NCBI RefSeq assembly: GCF_014897585.1
Contig: NZ_JABUXW010000025.1
Span: 1-56,996, forward strand
DNA from: Brachybacterium tyrofermentans
GTDB taxonomy: Bacteria; Actinomycetota; Actinomycetes; Actinomycetales; Dermabacteraceae
Direction of reading: 5' to 3'
Length of the DNA stretch: 56,996 bases
Below the pieces are notes generated by a model that was not told the origin of the DNA, searched no databases, and was given only the letters and a program-made list of their open reading frames with translations. The position numbers and the translations under genes are program-made. Positions 48,652-56,996 of the stretch are shown here, piece by piece; the first letter of the stretch is position 1, and each line of letters opens with the position of its first letter.

Positions 48652-50421
48652 ATGACAGAGAACGATGACAAGACCGCGAAGGTCGATCTGCTCGCCGCCT
48701 CGGACACCGATCTGCGTCGGCGCGGTCTCGAGGTCGACCAGCTGCTGACCGCCCTGAGGTCGGCGCCGCTGCCCGACCTCACCGGATGGTTCACGATCCA
48801 GGAGATCAAGCAGAGCGCCGACGCGGTGCTCGAGGACGGATGGAAGTTCTCCCGCTTCGACCCGGTACCGATCGCCACCCTCACCGACTGGGCGCAGTAC
48901 GGAGCCGCTCACCGGTCGTGGGGGTTCCATCTGCACGCCTGGGAGTTCATGGACCCGCTGCTGCGCGCGGCGGATGCTGACGACGGGGACGTCTGGCTGC
49001 GCCGGGTCGTCCGCATCGCGGTCGACTGGGTCCGGATCCATCGGGGCGCCGACGACGAGGCTGATCCGATGGCCTGGTACGACATGTCCCAGTCGTTGCG
49101 CACCCCACGGCTGATCGCCATCGCTCTGCGTGCCGCGCGGCACGCAGACCTGCGGGAGGAGACGGTGATCCTGGCTGAGGCACTCGCCTGGCATCTCGAC
49201 GAGCTCCACGAGGACAGGGCCTTCAACCCGCGCAACAACCACGGCTTCTACACGGCGGTGTCCCAGGTTCATGCCGGGCGCTACCTCCGGATGCTGCCGG
49301 ATGCTGCCCGGACCGCGGAGGAAGGCGAGGAGCGACTGGCTCTCATGGCCCGCTCCCAGTTCGCCGCCGATGGTGTCCACCTGGAGCATTCCCCCGATTA
49401 CCACCGCATGTTGCTGAACTCCTTCGAGCTGGCGGTGCAGGACGATCTCATCCTCGACGAGGAGATCCGCGCACGCATCCAGCGTGCGGCGTATGTTCTG
49501 GGATGGATGATCCAGCCCGACGGCACGATCCTTCAGATGGGGGACTCCCCGGCGACTCAGGTCATCGGGAAGGTCCTGGACTCCATCGATCCCCACACGC
49601 GATTCCTGCTCACCGATGGGGCGTCGGGCGAGCCTGCCACGGAGGAGCTCGCGGCCTTCCCCGAGGGCGGCTACGCCTTTGTGCGCTCACCGCAGCCATC
49701 GGCCCCGGGCGAGCTCGCCCGAAGCGGCTATCTCGCCTTCAGCGCGGCGTACCACTCGCGGGCGCACAAGCACGCCGATGATCTGAACGTGGTCTGGTTC
49801 GACCAGGGCCATCAGATCCTCACGGATGCCGGACGCTTCGGCTATGGCGAACTGTTGGATCGGGAGTCCCCGCTCCGGGCGGAGGGCTACTACTACGCTG
49901 CACCGGAGCGCCAGTACGTCGAGAGCACGATGGCGCACAACACGCTGATGGTCGATGGCAGGAACCAGCAGCGGCAGGGGAGGAAGCCGTACGGCAGCGC
50001 GCTCACGGAATGCGTGCAGAAAGGCGCTCGCTTCGACCTGTCCGCGCGGGTCCGCCACTCCGACTACGTCCACCGACGCAGGGTCGTGTACACGCCCGGG
50101 AAGGAGCTGAGGCTCCTCGACGCGATTCATTCGAGCCGGTCGGAAGCTCGTGAGGGCGTGGTGTGGCTGAACCTGGACGGCAGCTTCGAGCTGGAGTCCG
50201 TGGGGGAGGAGATCGTGCTGGTCGCCGAGACGGAGAACGGCCCGCTGCGCGTCTCCGTGAGCGGCCCTGGTCGTCGGCTGGACCCCGTGCGTGGGCAGCA
50301 GGAGCCTCTACGAGGATGGAGATCCCGCAAGGATGGCTCTCTTGAGCCCACCTGGTCGCTCGGCTTCGCCTTCCCCCTCGAGACCCGGGCGTCGGTCGAG
50401 ACCCGACTGCGCCTGCACTGA
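48652..50421 (+). CDS. Stand-alone heparinase II/III family lyase
   Basis: A 589-residue paralogue of the C-terminal half of the preceding gene, including the linker before the lyase (RRRGLEVDQLLTALRSAP, then LTGWFTIQEIKQSADAVLED). The helical domain has PMAWYDMSQSLRTPRL and NNHGFYTA (H197); the beta-rich domain has HKHADD at 372-377, DAGRFGYGELLDRES and HNTLMVDGRNQQ. No signal peptide is seen, so it may act inside the cell or by unknown export. ATG 48652 has TTAGGA upstream, 37 bases after the fusion gene. Confidence 0.85.
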   Translation: MTENDDKTAKVDLLAASDTDLRRRGLEVDQLLTALRSAPLPDLTGWFTIQEIKQSADAVLEDGWKFSRFDPVPIATLTDWAQYGAAHRSWGFHLHAWEFMDPLLRAADADDGDVWLRRVVRIAVDWVRIHRGADDEADPMAWYDMSQSLRTPRLIAIALRAARHADLREETVILAEALAWHLDELHEDRAFNPRNNHGFYTAVSQVHAGRYLRMLPDAARTAEEGEERLALMARSQFAADGVHLEHSPDYHRMLLNSFELAVQDDLILDEEIRARIQRAAYVLGWMIQPDGTILQMGDSPATQVIGKVLDSIDPHTRFLLTDGASGEPATEELAAFPEGGYAFVRSPQPSAPGELARSGYLAFSAAYHSRAHKHADDLNVVWFDQGHQILTDAGRFGYGELLDRESPLRAEGYYYAAPERQYVESTMAHNTLMVDGRNQQRQGRKPYGSALTECVQKGARFDLSARVRHSDYVHRRRVVYTPGKELRLLDAIHSSRSEAREGVVWLNLDGSFELESVGEEIVLVAETENGPLRVSVSGPGRRLDPVRGQQEPLRGWRSRKDGSLEPTWSLGFAFPLETRASVETRLRLH

Positions 50422-50499
50422 CATCACCCTCGACCCCCCGCTCAAGAACGACAACACGAGCCAACGCATTCGCCGTTCCCCAGAAGTAGGTATCACGCC

Positions 50500-52233
50500 A
50501 TGAACATCAACTTCGTCTGTGTCGCCCGCACACCCGAGGCCCGCACCATTCTGCCGACCCTCCTGGATGGCGTGGTCGAGGACGCTCGCCGGATCTTCGG
50601 CGAAGCCATCGATCACGTGTACCTCGACGAGTCCACAGCCCTGTTCAATGCGGACCGGATGGAAGGCGCCTGGCAGGTTCCGACCTGGTTCGAGGAGGGC
50701 GGTGACATCTTCGCTGTGTCCCAGCCTCCGATCCCCGTCGACCACGACACGACCCCTGGCGACTACTGGACGGGCCTGGCTCCGCTGATCCGCTCGGGCG
50801 CTCTCGGTCGCCTGCTCCCCAACCATTTCGGCATCCATCGGCGGGCGGATGGCTCGGTGCGGGTCTGGGCGGACACCCTGGGCCTCGGCCGGTGCTACTA
50901 CGTCGTGACCGACGATTTCGTCGCGGCCTCGAACCATATCGGCGTGCTCGCGCACTTCGTGGATGGGCCGCTCGAGGCGGACACAGAAGCCATCGGCCGG
51001 TACGTGCTAGCCAGCTGGTTCACGAAGGATGACTCCCCGATCCGCGGCATCCACCGACTGCGAGAGGCGACGGTTCTCGATGTCTCCCCGAGCGGCGACG
51101 TCAGCTTCGGTGAGCACACCGATCTCACCGAGCTTGTGGGGGAGCGCGAGGCGCGACCGGACTACGACGAGGTCGTCGACCAGACCCGCACGATCGCCCG
51201 GAACCTCGATGCGCTGAGCGTGCGCACCTCCACGGTGTACCTCAGCGGTGGACGCGACTCCCGGATGACCGCCTCCATCTGGCTGAGCGGCGGGAGCAGT
51301 GCACGGGTCGTGACCTTGGGAACCCTCGAAGCTGAGGCCGAGATCGCGCAGGAGCTTATGGGTATCTACGCTGGCCAGGAGCGTGAGGGCCAGGAACTCC
51401 GGCACGACCTCACCTACCCGAACGCTTCCACCATCACGATGCCCCTGCGCGAACGTTTCGCGAACGCCTTCGCGATGTGGGACGGCGACGCCGCCCCGAC
51501 CAATGCACGTTCGAACGTGGGAATCCCGGGTCGGCAAGCGGGGCTCAGCATTGGCGGCGTCGGAGGCGAGATCATGCACGGCTACTATTACCACCGACCC
51601 GGGGACCTCGAGAGGATAGCCCGTCTCGACCATCCTGTCGCCTACGCCGCCAGGAGCTTCCGCGGCACTTTCGTGACGCCCGAAGTCCACTCGTCCATGG
51701 ACGGATTCTTCGATGAGTATTACGAGCGAGCGGTGCAGCACGGCCTGCCGGGCGTCGGCGCGCTCGACTATCTCTACCTGACCGAGAAGTTCCGCCGCTG
51801 GGGCAATCAGGCGCTCGGATCGATGGCGGCGGTCATGCTGTCCGGCCCCGCCTACGTGAGGGCCTGCTTCGATCTCGATCTGCAAGAGAAGATCGACAAG
51901 AAATTCCCCGACGAGATCGTGCGTCGCGCGGTCCCTGCCTGGGCTGACGTGGAATATTACAAGGCTCCGTCCTCGGACTCGAAGAAGTCGATGAAGAAGA
52001 AGCTCTCGACTTTCGACACCGATCCGGAGTACTTCCACGAGGTCTTCCGGAACCCTCGGGCATGGCCGCAGTACCTGGAGCGGGAGAAGGTCGAGGATCT
52101 TCTCCAGAAGATTCAGGGGGAGGATGCTCCGCCTGTTCACGAGGCGTGGCTGAACCGGGCGATGTGGATCGACCACATCGACGAGCACATCGCCGATCTC
52201 AACCGCCGCGTGCGGGAGGTGCGCACCCGATGA
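50500..52233 (+). CDS. Asparagine-synthetase-like amide ligase lacking Cys2
   Basis: A 577-residue protein. The N-terminal part (about 1-200) is a degenerate glutamine-amidotransferase fold (DTLGLGRCYYVVTDDFVAAS) but begins MNINFVC, without the catalytic Cys at position 2. The C-terminal ATP-pyrophosphatase domain has the PP-loop SGGRDS at 249-254 and VGGEIMHGYYYHRPGD. This suggests ATP-dependent amide formation without glutamine hydrolysis, using ammonia or an amine, as in the beta-lactam-synthetase branch. The likely substrate here is a sugar acid or amino-sugar of the polymer (inference). Confidence 0.78.
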   Translation: MNINFVCVARTPEARTILPTLLDGVVEDARRIFGEAIDHVYLDESTALFNADRMEGAWQVPTWFEEGGDIFAVSQPPIPVDHDTTPGDYWTGLAPLIRSGALGRLLPNHFGIHRRADGSVRVWADTLGLGRCYYVVTDDFVAASNHIGVLAHFVDGPLEADTEAIGRYVLASWFTKDDSPIRGIHRLREATVLDVSPSGDVSFGEHTDLTELVGEREARPDYDEVVDQTRTIARNLDALSVRTSTVYLSGGRDSRMTASIWLSGGSSARVVTLGTLEAEAEIAQELMGIYAGQEREGQELRHDLTYPNASTITMPLRERFANAFAMWDGDAAPTNARSNVGIPGRQAGLSIGGVGGEIMHGYYYHRPGDLERIARLDHPVAYAARSFRGTFVTPEVHSSMDGFFDEYYERAVQHGLPGVGALDYLYLTEKFRRWGNQALGSMAAVMLSGPAYVRACFDLDLQEKIDKKFPDEIVRRAVPAWADVEYYKAPSSDSKKSMKKKLSTFDTDPEYFHEVFRNPRAWPQYLEREKVEDLLQKIQGEDAPPVHEAWLNRAMWIDHIDEHIADLNRRVREVRTR

Positions 52234-55031
52234 CCCAGCACCCGCTTCTGACCCGGTTGGAGACCGGATACTTCGCCCCCCGTTCGAGCGACGCGAGAAG
52301 CGCCGGATTCCTGACTGACGGTCGAGTGCGCATGGGCGACGTCACGGTCGACGTCCATTCGCCGTCGTCGTTCGACGAGACCGGAGCGATGAAGCGGGTC
52401 CACGTCCTCGCGCTGCAGTCCCTGCGCTGGATCGATCCGCTCCGCCGTGCTCCGGAGTCGGTGCCGGCCGCTGCCGAGGCCTGGACGAGGATCGTCATGA
52501 CCTGGGCAGCCTCCGCGGGGGCCCAGGATCCTGCGTCCGATGCGTGGCGCTCGATCCCGCTGGAGCAACGGGCGACGGCGCTCGCGCTGGGCACCCCGGA
52601 GGGGAGCGAGGCGATGTCGCTGATCCCGCTCCACATCGAGCGCCTCGCCCGCCTGGACGAGGACGCCAGCTCGGCGGAGCGCCGCCTGCAGCTGCTGCAG
52701 ATCCGTCTCGCCCTCCAGGTGCGCCTGGGGGAGGGGCCGGAGGCACTCCGCGAGAGCGCGATCGCGGCCGCCGCCGGGGCCTTCACCGATGACGGCTATG
52801 CGGTGGCGAAGGACCTCTCCGAGGTCGCGAATGCTGCGCACGCCTGGCGAGAGGTGCTGACAGAGCTGGGGGTCCCGGAGAAGCACGACATCTTCGCTCG
52901 GATCGGTGCCACGGGCTTCTGGCGACAGGCGCTGGCGCCGGACGGCACGTTGATCCCCGTCGGCGGAGCCGTCCCGGATCAGATCCCCGGAGCCGACGAC
53001 CCGAGAACCCGCTACGTGGTCACCGGGGGAGCGGAGGGATCAGCCCCGGCGGAGATCTCCCACGTCGACCCGACCGGCCTGGTGAGCCTGCGCAGCGGAT
53101 GGGGAGAGACCGAGCGTGACGCGCGGGACGAGACCCTCGTGACCATGGTCCTCGGACCGGTCCGGGGCCGGGACGCCCATCATGATCCAGGGCGCGTGAC
53201 CTACACCTCCCAGGGCCGAGCCTGGCTCGTGGACCCACTCGGCCCGGCTGCCGCCGAGGCCGATGCCCACTCCGTGATCGATGTCGAGGACGTGCGCTAC
53301 CGCGTCAACGGCGGTGCGGAACTGATCCGGCACTACGCGGACGACAGCGTCGAGGGCATCGTCGCCAAGGTGAACGTGCACCTCCAAGTGCAGTGGTCGC
53401 GGCACCTGGTCTACGCGCGCACCGGGAACTACCTGGTCGTCGAGGACACGGTCCGCTCCTCCAAGGAGTACGCAGGCCATCTGCAGTGGATCGTCGCGCC
53501 GGATGCAGTGGTCGAGCCGTCTCCCAGCGGGTTCCTCCTGCATGCGGACGGGCGTTCCGTCGCGATCCAGGTCTCCGGGCTTCCTCTCAAGGATCACGAG
53601 ATCACGGAGATCAGCGAGGAGTCCGGCGAGCGGATCGCGTGGCGGATCAGGGTGCCCATGGCGGGGACCAGCAGTCGCGTGGTGTCAGTCATCGCGGACG
53701 TCGTGGACCCGTCCGTGTTCGCTGCCCACAGGGTCGCGCGCGGGGGCAAGGAGTTCACCGTGAACATGCGCGACAAGCACCTGGACGAAACCCTGGTGGT
53801 GACGCCGGACCTCTCGATGGTGGTGGCCTCCGGGCTCGACCCGGACGAGGCCGTGTCCCGGACCATCGCTATCGGCGCCGCGGGGAACCTCACGCCGGAG
53901 GAAGCGCTGCAGCAGCGTATCGACGTCCGCCGCGCGATCGATACGGTGAAAGCGGAGGTGCACGCCGAGGGCGGTGACGTCCCGGCTCGACTGCGGGGTA
54001 TCGAGCGACTCCTAGGCGCCGGCGAGGAGCTGCGGGTCAACGGGCTGCGGGACCACGGCTTCGGCGCCGCGCTCATCGATCTTGCCGGCACGGACCTCAC
54101 CGGGCACGTCGCCGCGCACCCGCAGGTGGAGAGTCTGCGCCGGGGACCCCTGGTCCGTTTCTCGCAGGAGGAGCTGATCCAGCCGGGCTACGACGTGCCC
54201 GTGCGGACCACTCCCGATGCCGGGACGGTTCCCGACGATGTCGCCGAGCCGTTCGTCTGGAGCGTCGATCTGGGCCAGCTGGTGCCCTCGGCGTACCTCC
54301 ACGACGGGGAGGGTGACGTGCTGACCGTGTACTTCCACGGCGCGACGGACCGCACGAAGTTCACCATGCCCCGGTACGAGCGCCTTCGGTCCATGCCGAA
54401 GCTGGGGCTCGGCCCGGTCATGTTCTTCTCCGATCCGTGCCTGGATCTCGATTCCCGCATGATGCTGTCCTGGTACGTGGGCACCGAGGACGTGGACCTG
54501 CATCGCGAGATCGCCCGGATGATCGACGCCTACGCTCGTCGTCGCGGCATCGAGAAGGTGCTGCTGGTCGGGAACTCCGGTGGCGGCTTTGCCGCGCTGC
54601 AGCTCGGCGCCTACCTCGAGGGGACCAGGGTGGTCTCCTTCAACCCGCAGATCCAGGTCGACAGGTACGTCCCGCGGATCGCGGAATCCGCGCACTGGGC
54701 ACTGTTCGGTCGCGGCACGGTGAGCGATGACCCGGTGAACGCTCCGCGCATGGACCTCATCGAGCGGTATCGCCGCATCGGATTCGATCAGGACGTGCTG
54801 CTGATCCAGAACCCCGGGGACGATCATCATCACCAGGAGCACTTCCTGCCGTTCACCGAGGCGTTCAATGCGTCCGAGCGCTCCGACCGGATGCGCACAC
54901 TGACCCCGTACCTGGGCCCAGGACACCGCGTTCCCGGCTCCGAGGAGTACCTGCAGATCGTCCGCGAAGAGGCCGCGGCGCAGTCCGACCAGCCCTGGGC
55001 GCTGCGCGGGCTGCGGGACCTGGGCTCATGA
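52230..55031 (+). CDS. Degenerate heparinase-type protein fused to an alpha/beta hydrolase
   Basis: A 933-residue protein. Residues 50-560 follow the heparinase II/III plan (MKRVHVLALQSLRWIDPLRR; VTYTSQGRAWLVDPLGPAAA; HLVYARTGNYLVVEDTVRSS). The conserved HKHADD is replaced by HHDPGR at 317-322, so lyase activity is doubtful. Residues 680-900 form an alpha/beta hydrolase with VYFHGATDRTKFTMPRYERL and the nucleophile elbow GNSGGG (Ser783), plus a DDHHHQEHF C-terminal histidine region. ATG 52230 overlaps the previous stop (ATGA). It may deacylate or de-esterify the polymer. Confidence 0.72.
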   Translation: MTQHPLLTRLETGYFAPRSSDARSAGFLTDGRVRMGDVTVDVHSPSSFDETGAMKRVHVLALQSLRWIDPLRRAPESVPAAAEAWTRIVMTWAASAGAQDPASDAWRSIPLEQRATALALGTPEGSEAMSLIPLHIERLARLDEDASSAERRLQLLQIRLALQVRLGEGPEALRESAIAAAAGAFTDDGYAVAKDLSEVANAAHAWREVLTELGVPEKHDIFARIGATGFWRQALAPDGTLIPVGGAVPDQIPGADDPRTRYVVTGGAEGSAPAEISHVDPTGLVSLRSGWGETERDARDETLVTMVLGPVRGRDAHHDPGRVTYTSQGRAWLVDPLGPAAAEADAHSVIDVEDVRYRVNGGAELIRHYADDSVEGIVAKVNVHLQVQWSRHLVYARTGNYLVVEDTVRSSKEYAGHLQWIVAPDAVVEPSPSGFLLHADGRSVAIQVSGLPLKDHEITEISEESGERIAWRIRVPMAGTSSRVVSVIADVVDPSVFAAHRVARGGKEFTVNMRDKHLDETLVVTPDLSMVVASGLDPDEAVSRTIAIGAAGNLTPEEALQQRIDVRRAIDTVKAEVHAEGGDVPARLRGIERLLGAGEELRVNGLRDHGFGAALIDLAGTDLTGHVAAHPQVESLRRGPLVRFSQEELIQPGYDVPVRTTPDAGTVPDDVAEPFVWSVDLGQLVPSAYLHDGEGDVLTVYFHGATDRTKFTMPRYERLRSMPKLGLGPVMFFSDPCLDLDSRMMLSWYVGTEDVDLHREIARMIDAYARRRGIEKVLLVGNSGGGFAALQLGAYLEGTRVVSFNPQIQVDRYVPRIAESAHWALFGRGTVSDDPVNAPRMDLIERYRRIGFDQDVLLIQNPGDDHHHQEHFLPFTEAFNASERSDRMRTLTPYLGPGHRVPGSEEYLQIVREEAAAQSDQPWALRGLRDLGS

Positions 55032-55870
55032 GCTCCTCGTCCGCGGTCCCGACCTCCGGTGACGCGTGGATCCAGCACCAGATCCGGCGCACCATGTTCG
55101 AGCATGCGATGGGAGGTGCGATCAATACCGGCGGCCTCGGGGCCGTCGCCCTGCGCTTCGATCATGGCCTGGTCAACCTGTCCCGGCACATCCTGCCGTT
55201 GACCAGCTCCCGTCACCTCCAGGTATCCCTGGCGCACAACCCGCGCACGGGTGACCTCCGGGAGAACCACGGCGTGGGCATGGACGAGGTCGACGGCTGG
55301 GTACGAGCACGGCACGTCGAGATCTGGAACCATTCCGCCTCTCACCGAGGCGTCGCCACCACCGAGGATCTGATGGACGAGGTCGTCGCGTCGATCGGAG
55401 AGATCGAGGAGCAGCTCCCCTCGACACAGGGCAAGGTGTGGGGCTTCAACCCGCCCGGGATCCCGGGGGAGGACTACGCCGGCTTCGCGAAGGGCTCCCG
55501 CCCGGAGGAGTGGACGACGGAGGCCGGGAGGATCATCCTGGCCCATCACGCGGTGGTCTCCGGGCACGTACCCGGCACCGCCCAGCGCCTGCTCGATGGC
55601 CGGCTGAGGGACGGCCTGGCCCACGTCACGATGGATGCCCGCCCGGTCGAGGAGATCATCGCGCGCATCGATGCCGCAGCCCGGAAGAGACGGGGCCTTC
55701 AGCTGATGCTCCATCCCTCGCGCCTCGGCCTGGACGGCAAGCTCAGCGTCGAAGGACTCACGGCGGTGCTCGACCATCTCGTGGAGCTCCGGGAACGGCG
55801 CGAGATCGTGACGCTGTCTCCCTACCAGCTGCTTCTCGCGGATGCGCGAGGTCACATAGCAGCTCGCTGA
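55028..55870 (+). CDS. Polysaccharide-deacetylase-like protein, variant motif
   Basis: A 280-residue protein related to NodB-type deacetylases. ALRFDHGLVNLS contains FDHG (D45-H46-G47) where the canonical motif is FDDG; EIWNHSASH gives zinc-site histidines H102 and H106 in HSxxxH; LMLHPSRLGLDG is the C-terminal histidine motif. No signal peptide. The ATG overlaps the previous stop (ATGA). It may remove N-acetyl groups from the HexNAc of the polymer or its precursor, but the altered motif leaves activity unsure. Confidence 0.65.
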   Translation: MSSSSAVPTSGDAWIQHQIRRTMFEHAMGGAINTGGLGAVALRFDHGLVNLSRHILPLTSSRHLQVSLAHNPRTGDLRENHGVGMDEVDGWVRARHVEIWNHSASHRGVATTEDLMDEVVASIGEIEEQLPSTQGKVWGFNPPGIPGEDYAGFAKGSRPEEWTTEAGRIILAHHAVVSGHVPGTAQRLLDGRLRDGLAHVTMDARPVEEIIARIDAAARKRRGLQLMLHPSRLGLDGKLSVEGLTAVLDHLVELRERREIVTLSPYQLLLADARGHIAAR

Positions 55871-55881
55871 GACTGCTCAGC
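55866..55881. terminator. Hairpin between convergent cluster genes
   Basis: GCTGAG-ACTG-CTCAGC is a perfect six-base stem with a four-base loop. It contains the TGA of the deacetylase gene in one arm and the reversed stop of the convergent glycosyltransferase in the other. It may serve as a compact bidirectional terminator, though no U-tract follows. Confidence 0.45.
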
Positions 55882-56996
55882 GGCGTTGCCGCAGGCGCGC
55901 GACAGTCTCCTCGAGCTTGGCGATGCGCGCGTAGGCCGTCTCGAGCCGACGCGGTGAAGGGTCGCTGGCCCAGTCCGGGTGCGGCCGAGTCCCTCGCGGG
56001 GCAGGCCGTGTGTACAGCTCTTCGAGAAGCTTCGCCGTCCCCGTCGCGGAATGCTCCGCCTCGACGTACCGGCGGCCGGCTGCTCCGAGCTCGGCGCGGC
56101 GAGAGGCATCGCCCAGGAGATCGGCCATGACCGCTCTGAAGGTCTCCGGATTAGCGCTCACCACCGGCATGGATGGGTGGCGGGTGCGCACTTCGTCGCG
56201 GATCCGCGCCACTGCCACGCGACCCATCGCCATCGCCTCCAGGGAGAGCACGCCGGCGTCGCCGCCCAGGAGCTTCTCGATGACGATGTCGGCCTGCGCG
56301 ATCTGACGGAGCAGCTCGTCATGAGAGGCTCCTTCGACGATCCGGACCTCGATGTCGAAATGATTCTGGAGCTGCTGGAGCTCCGCCTCGATCATGTCCG
56401 TGCCTTTGGTGGCGCGACGCCGCGTCGCGTGCAGGACGACGGGACGAGAGCGATGGGGCATCGGCGTGGCCTCGTATGCCGTGAGATCGAGACTCTTGGG
56501 CAGGTAGGTGGCCTCGGGGACATACACCTGGTCGAGCACGGAGGACACGGTCATCACGTGCGCGTAGGTGCGGATCAGTGCCAACCGCGTATCGATCTTC
56601 TCCTCATCGCACGGGATATCCGCGAAGCGATAGAAGCTCCACGGGTCGTCGTCGAGGTGATGGCTCTTCTTGCGGATGTCGGAGCCGTGGAAGGAGACGA
56701 CGATCCTCTTGCCCAGCGCACGCAGCAGAGGTAGGTCCCACATCTGCGGCAGTCCGTCACGGGCTGGCATGAGGGACCGGGCGGTGTGGAGATGGAAGAC
56801 GTCGAACTCTTCCTCGAGGGCTGCCGTCAGCACGGCGAAGTAGTCCGCTGTCGATTCGGGATCCAGCTGTCGGTCCACACGGAACCCGTTCGGGCTGGCG
56901 CCGTAGTTCCAGATCTGCGCTTCATGACCGAGTGCGGCTAGCCTCGATGTTTCATCGGGGTTGTGAGCGGGGGCGACCGGCGTCGTTGCCGGTGTT
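55877..56996 (-). CDS. Family 4 glycosyltransferase, 5' end outside the window
   Basis: The frame is open to the window end, so the N-terminus is missing. From the edge it reads TPVAPAHNPDETSRLAALGH, EAQIWNYGASPNGFRVDRQL, VVSFHGSDIRKKSHHLDDDP, then VLHATRRRATKGTDMIEAEL and VIEKLLGGDAGVLSLEAMAM with the donor-binding Glu. The C-terminal tail is a coiled coil (LETAYARIAKLEETVARLRQ), which suggests oligomerisation or membrane-complex association. It converges on the deacetylase gene with a 6-base gap. It is the end of a further transcription unit of the polysaccharide cluster. Confidence 0.82.
   Translation of the reverse strand, partial: TPATTPVAPAHNPDETSRLAALGHEAQIWNYGASPNGFRVDRQLDPESTADYFAVLTAALEEEFDVFHLHTARSLMPARDGLPQMWDLPLLRALGKRIVVSFHGSDIRKKSHHLDDDPWSFYRFADIPCDEEKIDTRLALIRTYAHVMTVSSVLDQVYVPEATYLPKSLDLTAYEATPMPHRSRPVVLHATRRRATKGTDMIEAELQQLQNHFDIEVRIVEGASHDELLRQIAQADIVIEKLLGGDAGVLSLEAMAMGRVAVARIRDEVRTRHPSMPVVSANPETFRAVMADLLGDASRRAELGAAGRRYVEAEHSATGTAKLLEELYTRPAPRGTRPHPDWASDPSPRRLETAYARIAKLEETVARLRQRR

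Overview
This is high-GC (roughly 70%) actinobacterial chromosomal DNA. Dense codirectional operons with ATGA, GTGA or TGATG overlaps, GTG/TTG starts, TANNNT -10 boxes and the gene content all fit a member of the Micrococcales. Brachybacterium/Dermabacteraceae is my best guess; this is an inference, since no rRNA or marker gene is present. I see no tRNA, rRNA, CRISPR array or phage module.

Layout: (1) 1-1823, a damaged accessory patch: a 5'-truncated IS481-type transposase with its end repeats has cut the toxin gene of an AbiEi/AbiEii system, leaving the antitoxin gene intact. (2) 2011-7382, a large protein of unknown function and a cell-envelope/signalling set (OmpA-domain protein, lipoprotein, Ser/Thr kinase, sigma factor). 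(3) 7519-13496, a five-gene oligopeptide ABC transporter operon divergent from an Lrp/AsnC regulator. (4) 13528-19727, a small protein, then lysC-asd-tetR-PRC barrel-glycosyltransferase joined by 4-base overlaps. (5) 20008-31563, housekeeping and catabolic genes: an SGNH acyltransferase, Kup potassium transporter, GH127 beta-L-arabinofuranosidase with a divergent LacI regulator, adenosine deaminase, and a Tat-exported PhoD phosphatase with a sugar-lyase-like partner. (6) 31714-37240, the dTDP-rhamnose genes rmlA, rmlB and an rmlC-rmlD fusion, then a sodium:solute symporter and a rifampin ADP-ribosyltransferase (arr). (7) 37294-38982, a MntA/HepT-type toxin-antitoxin pair and a membrane protein. 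(8) 39498-56996, a large surface-polysaccharide cluster that continues beyond the window.

The most interesting part is region 8. It encodes a GT4 glycosyltransferase, an ABC-2 polysaccharide exporter (permease and ATPase), UDP-GlcNAc 2-epimerase, a 1361-residue fusion of membrane anchor, coiled coil, GT4 glycosyltransferase and heparinase II/III-type lyase, a second stand-alone copy of that lyase, an asparagine-synthetase-like enzyme lacking the usual Cys2, a degenerate heparinase fused to an alpha/beta hydrolase, a variant polysaccharide deacetylase and a convergent GT4. Taken together (inference) it looks like a glycosaminoglycan-like, HexNAc/uronate-type capsule pathway that makes, exports, modifies and trims its own polymer. 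A remnant of a deleted amidohydrolase gene marks its left edge.

At the level of small signals, at least five genes appear to have a -10 box 6-7 bases before the start codon (leaderless transcripts). Several genes carry short tandem duplications that begin around their stop codon. Two intergenic sites share a dispersed motif, one of which is nearly identical to the ends of the IS481 remnant. lysC contains a strong internal start that probably makes a separate beta subunit.
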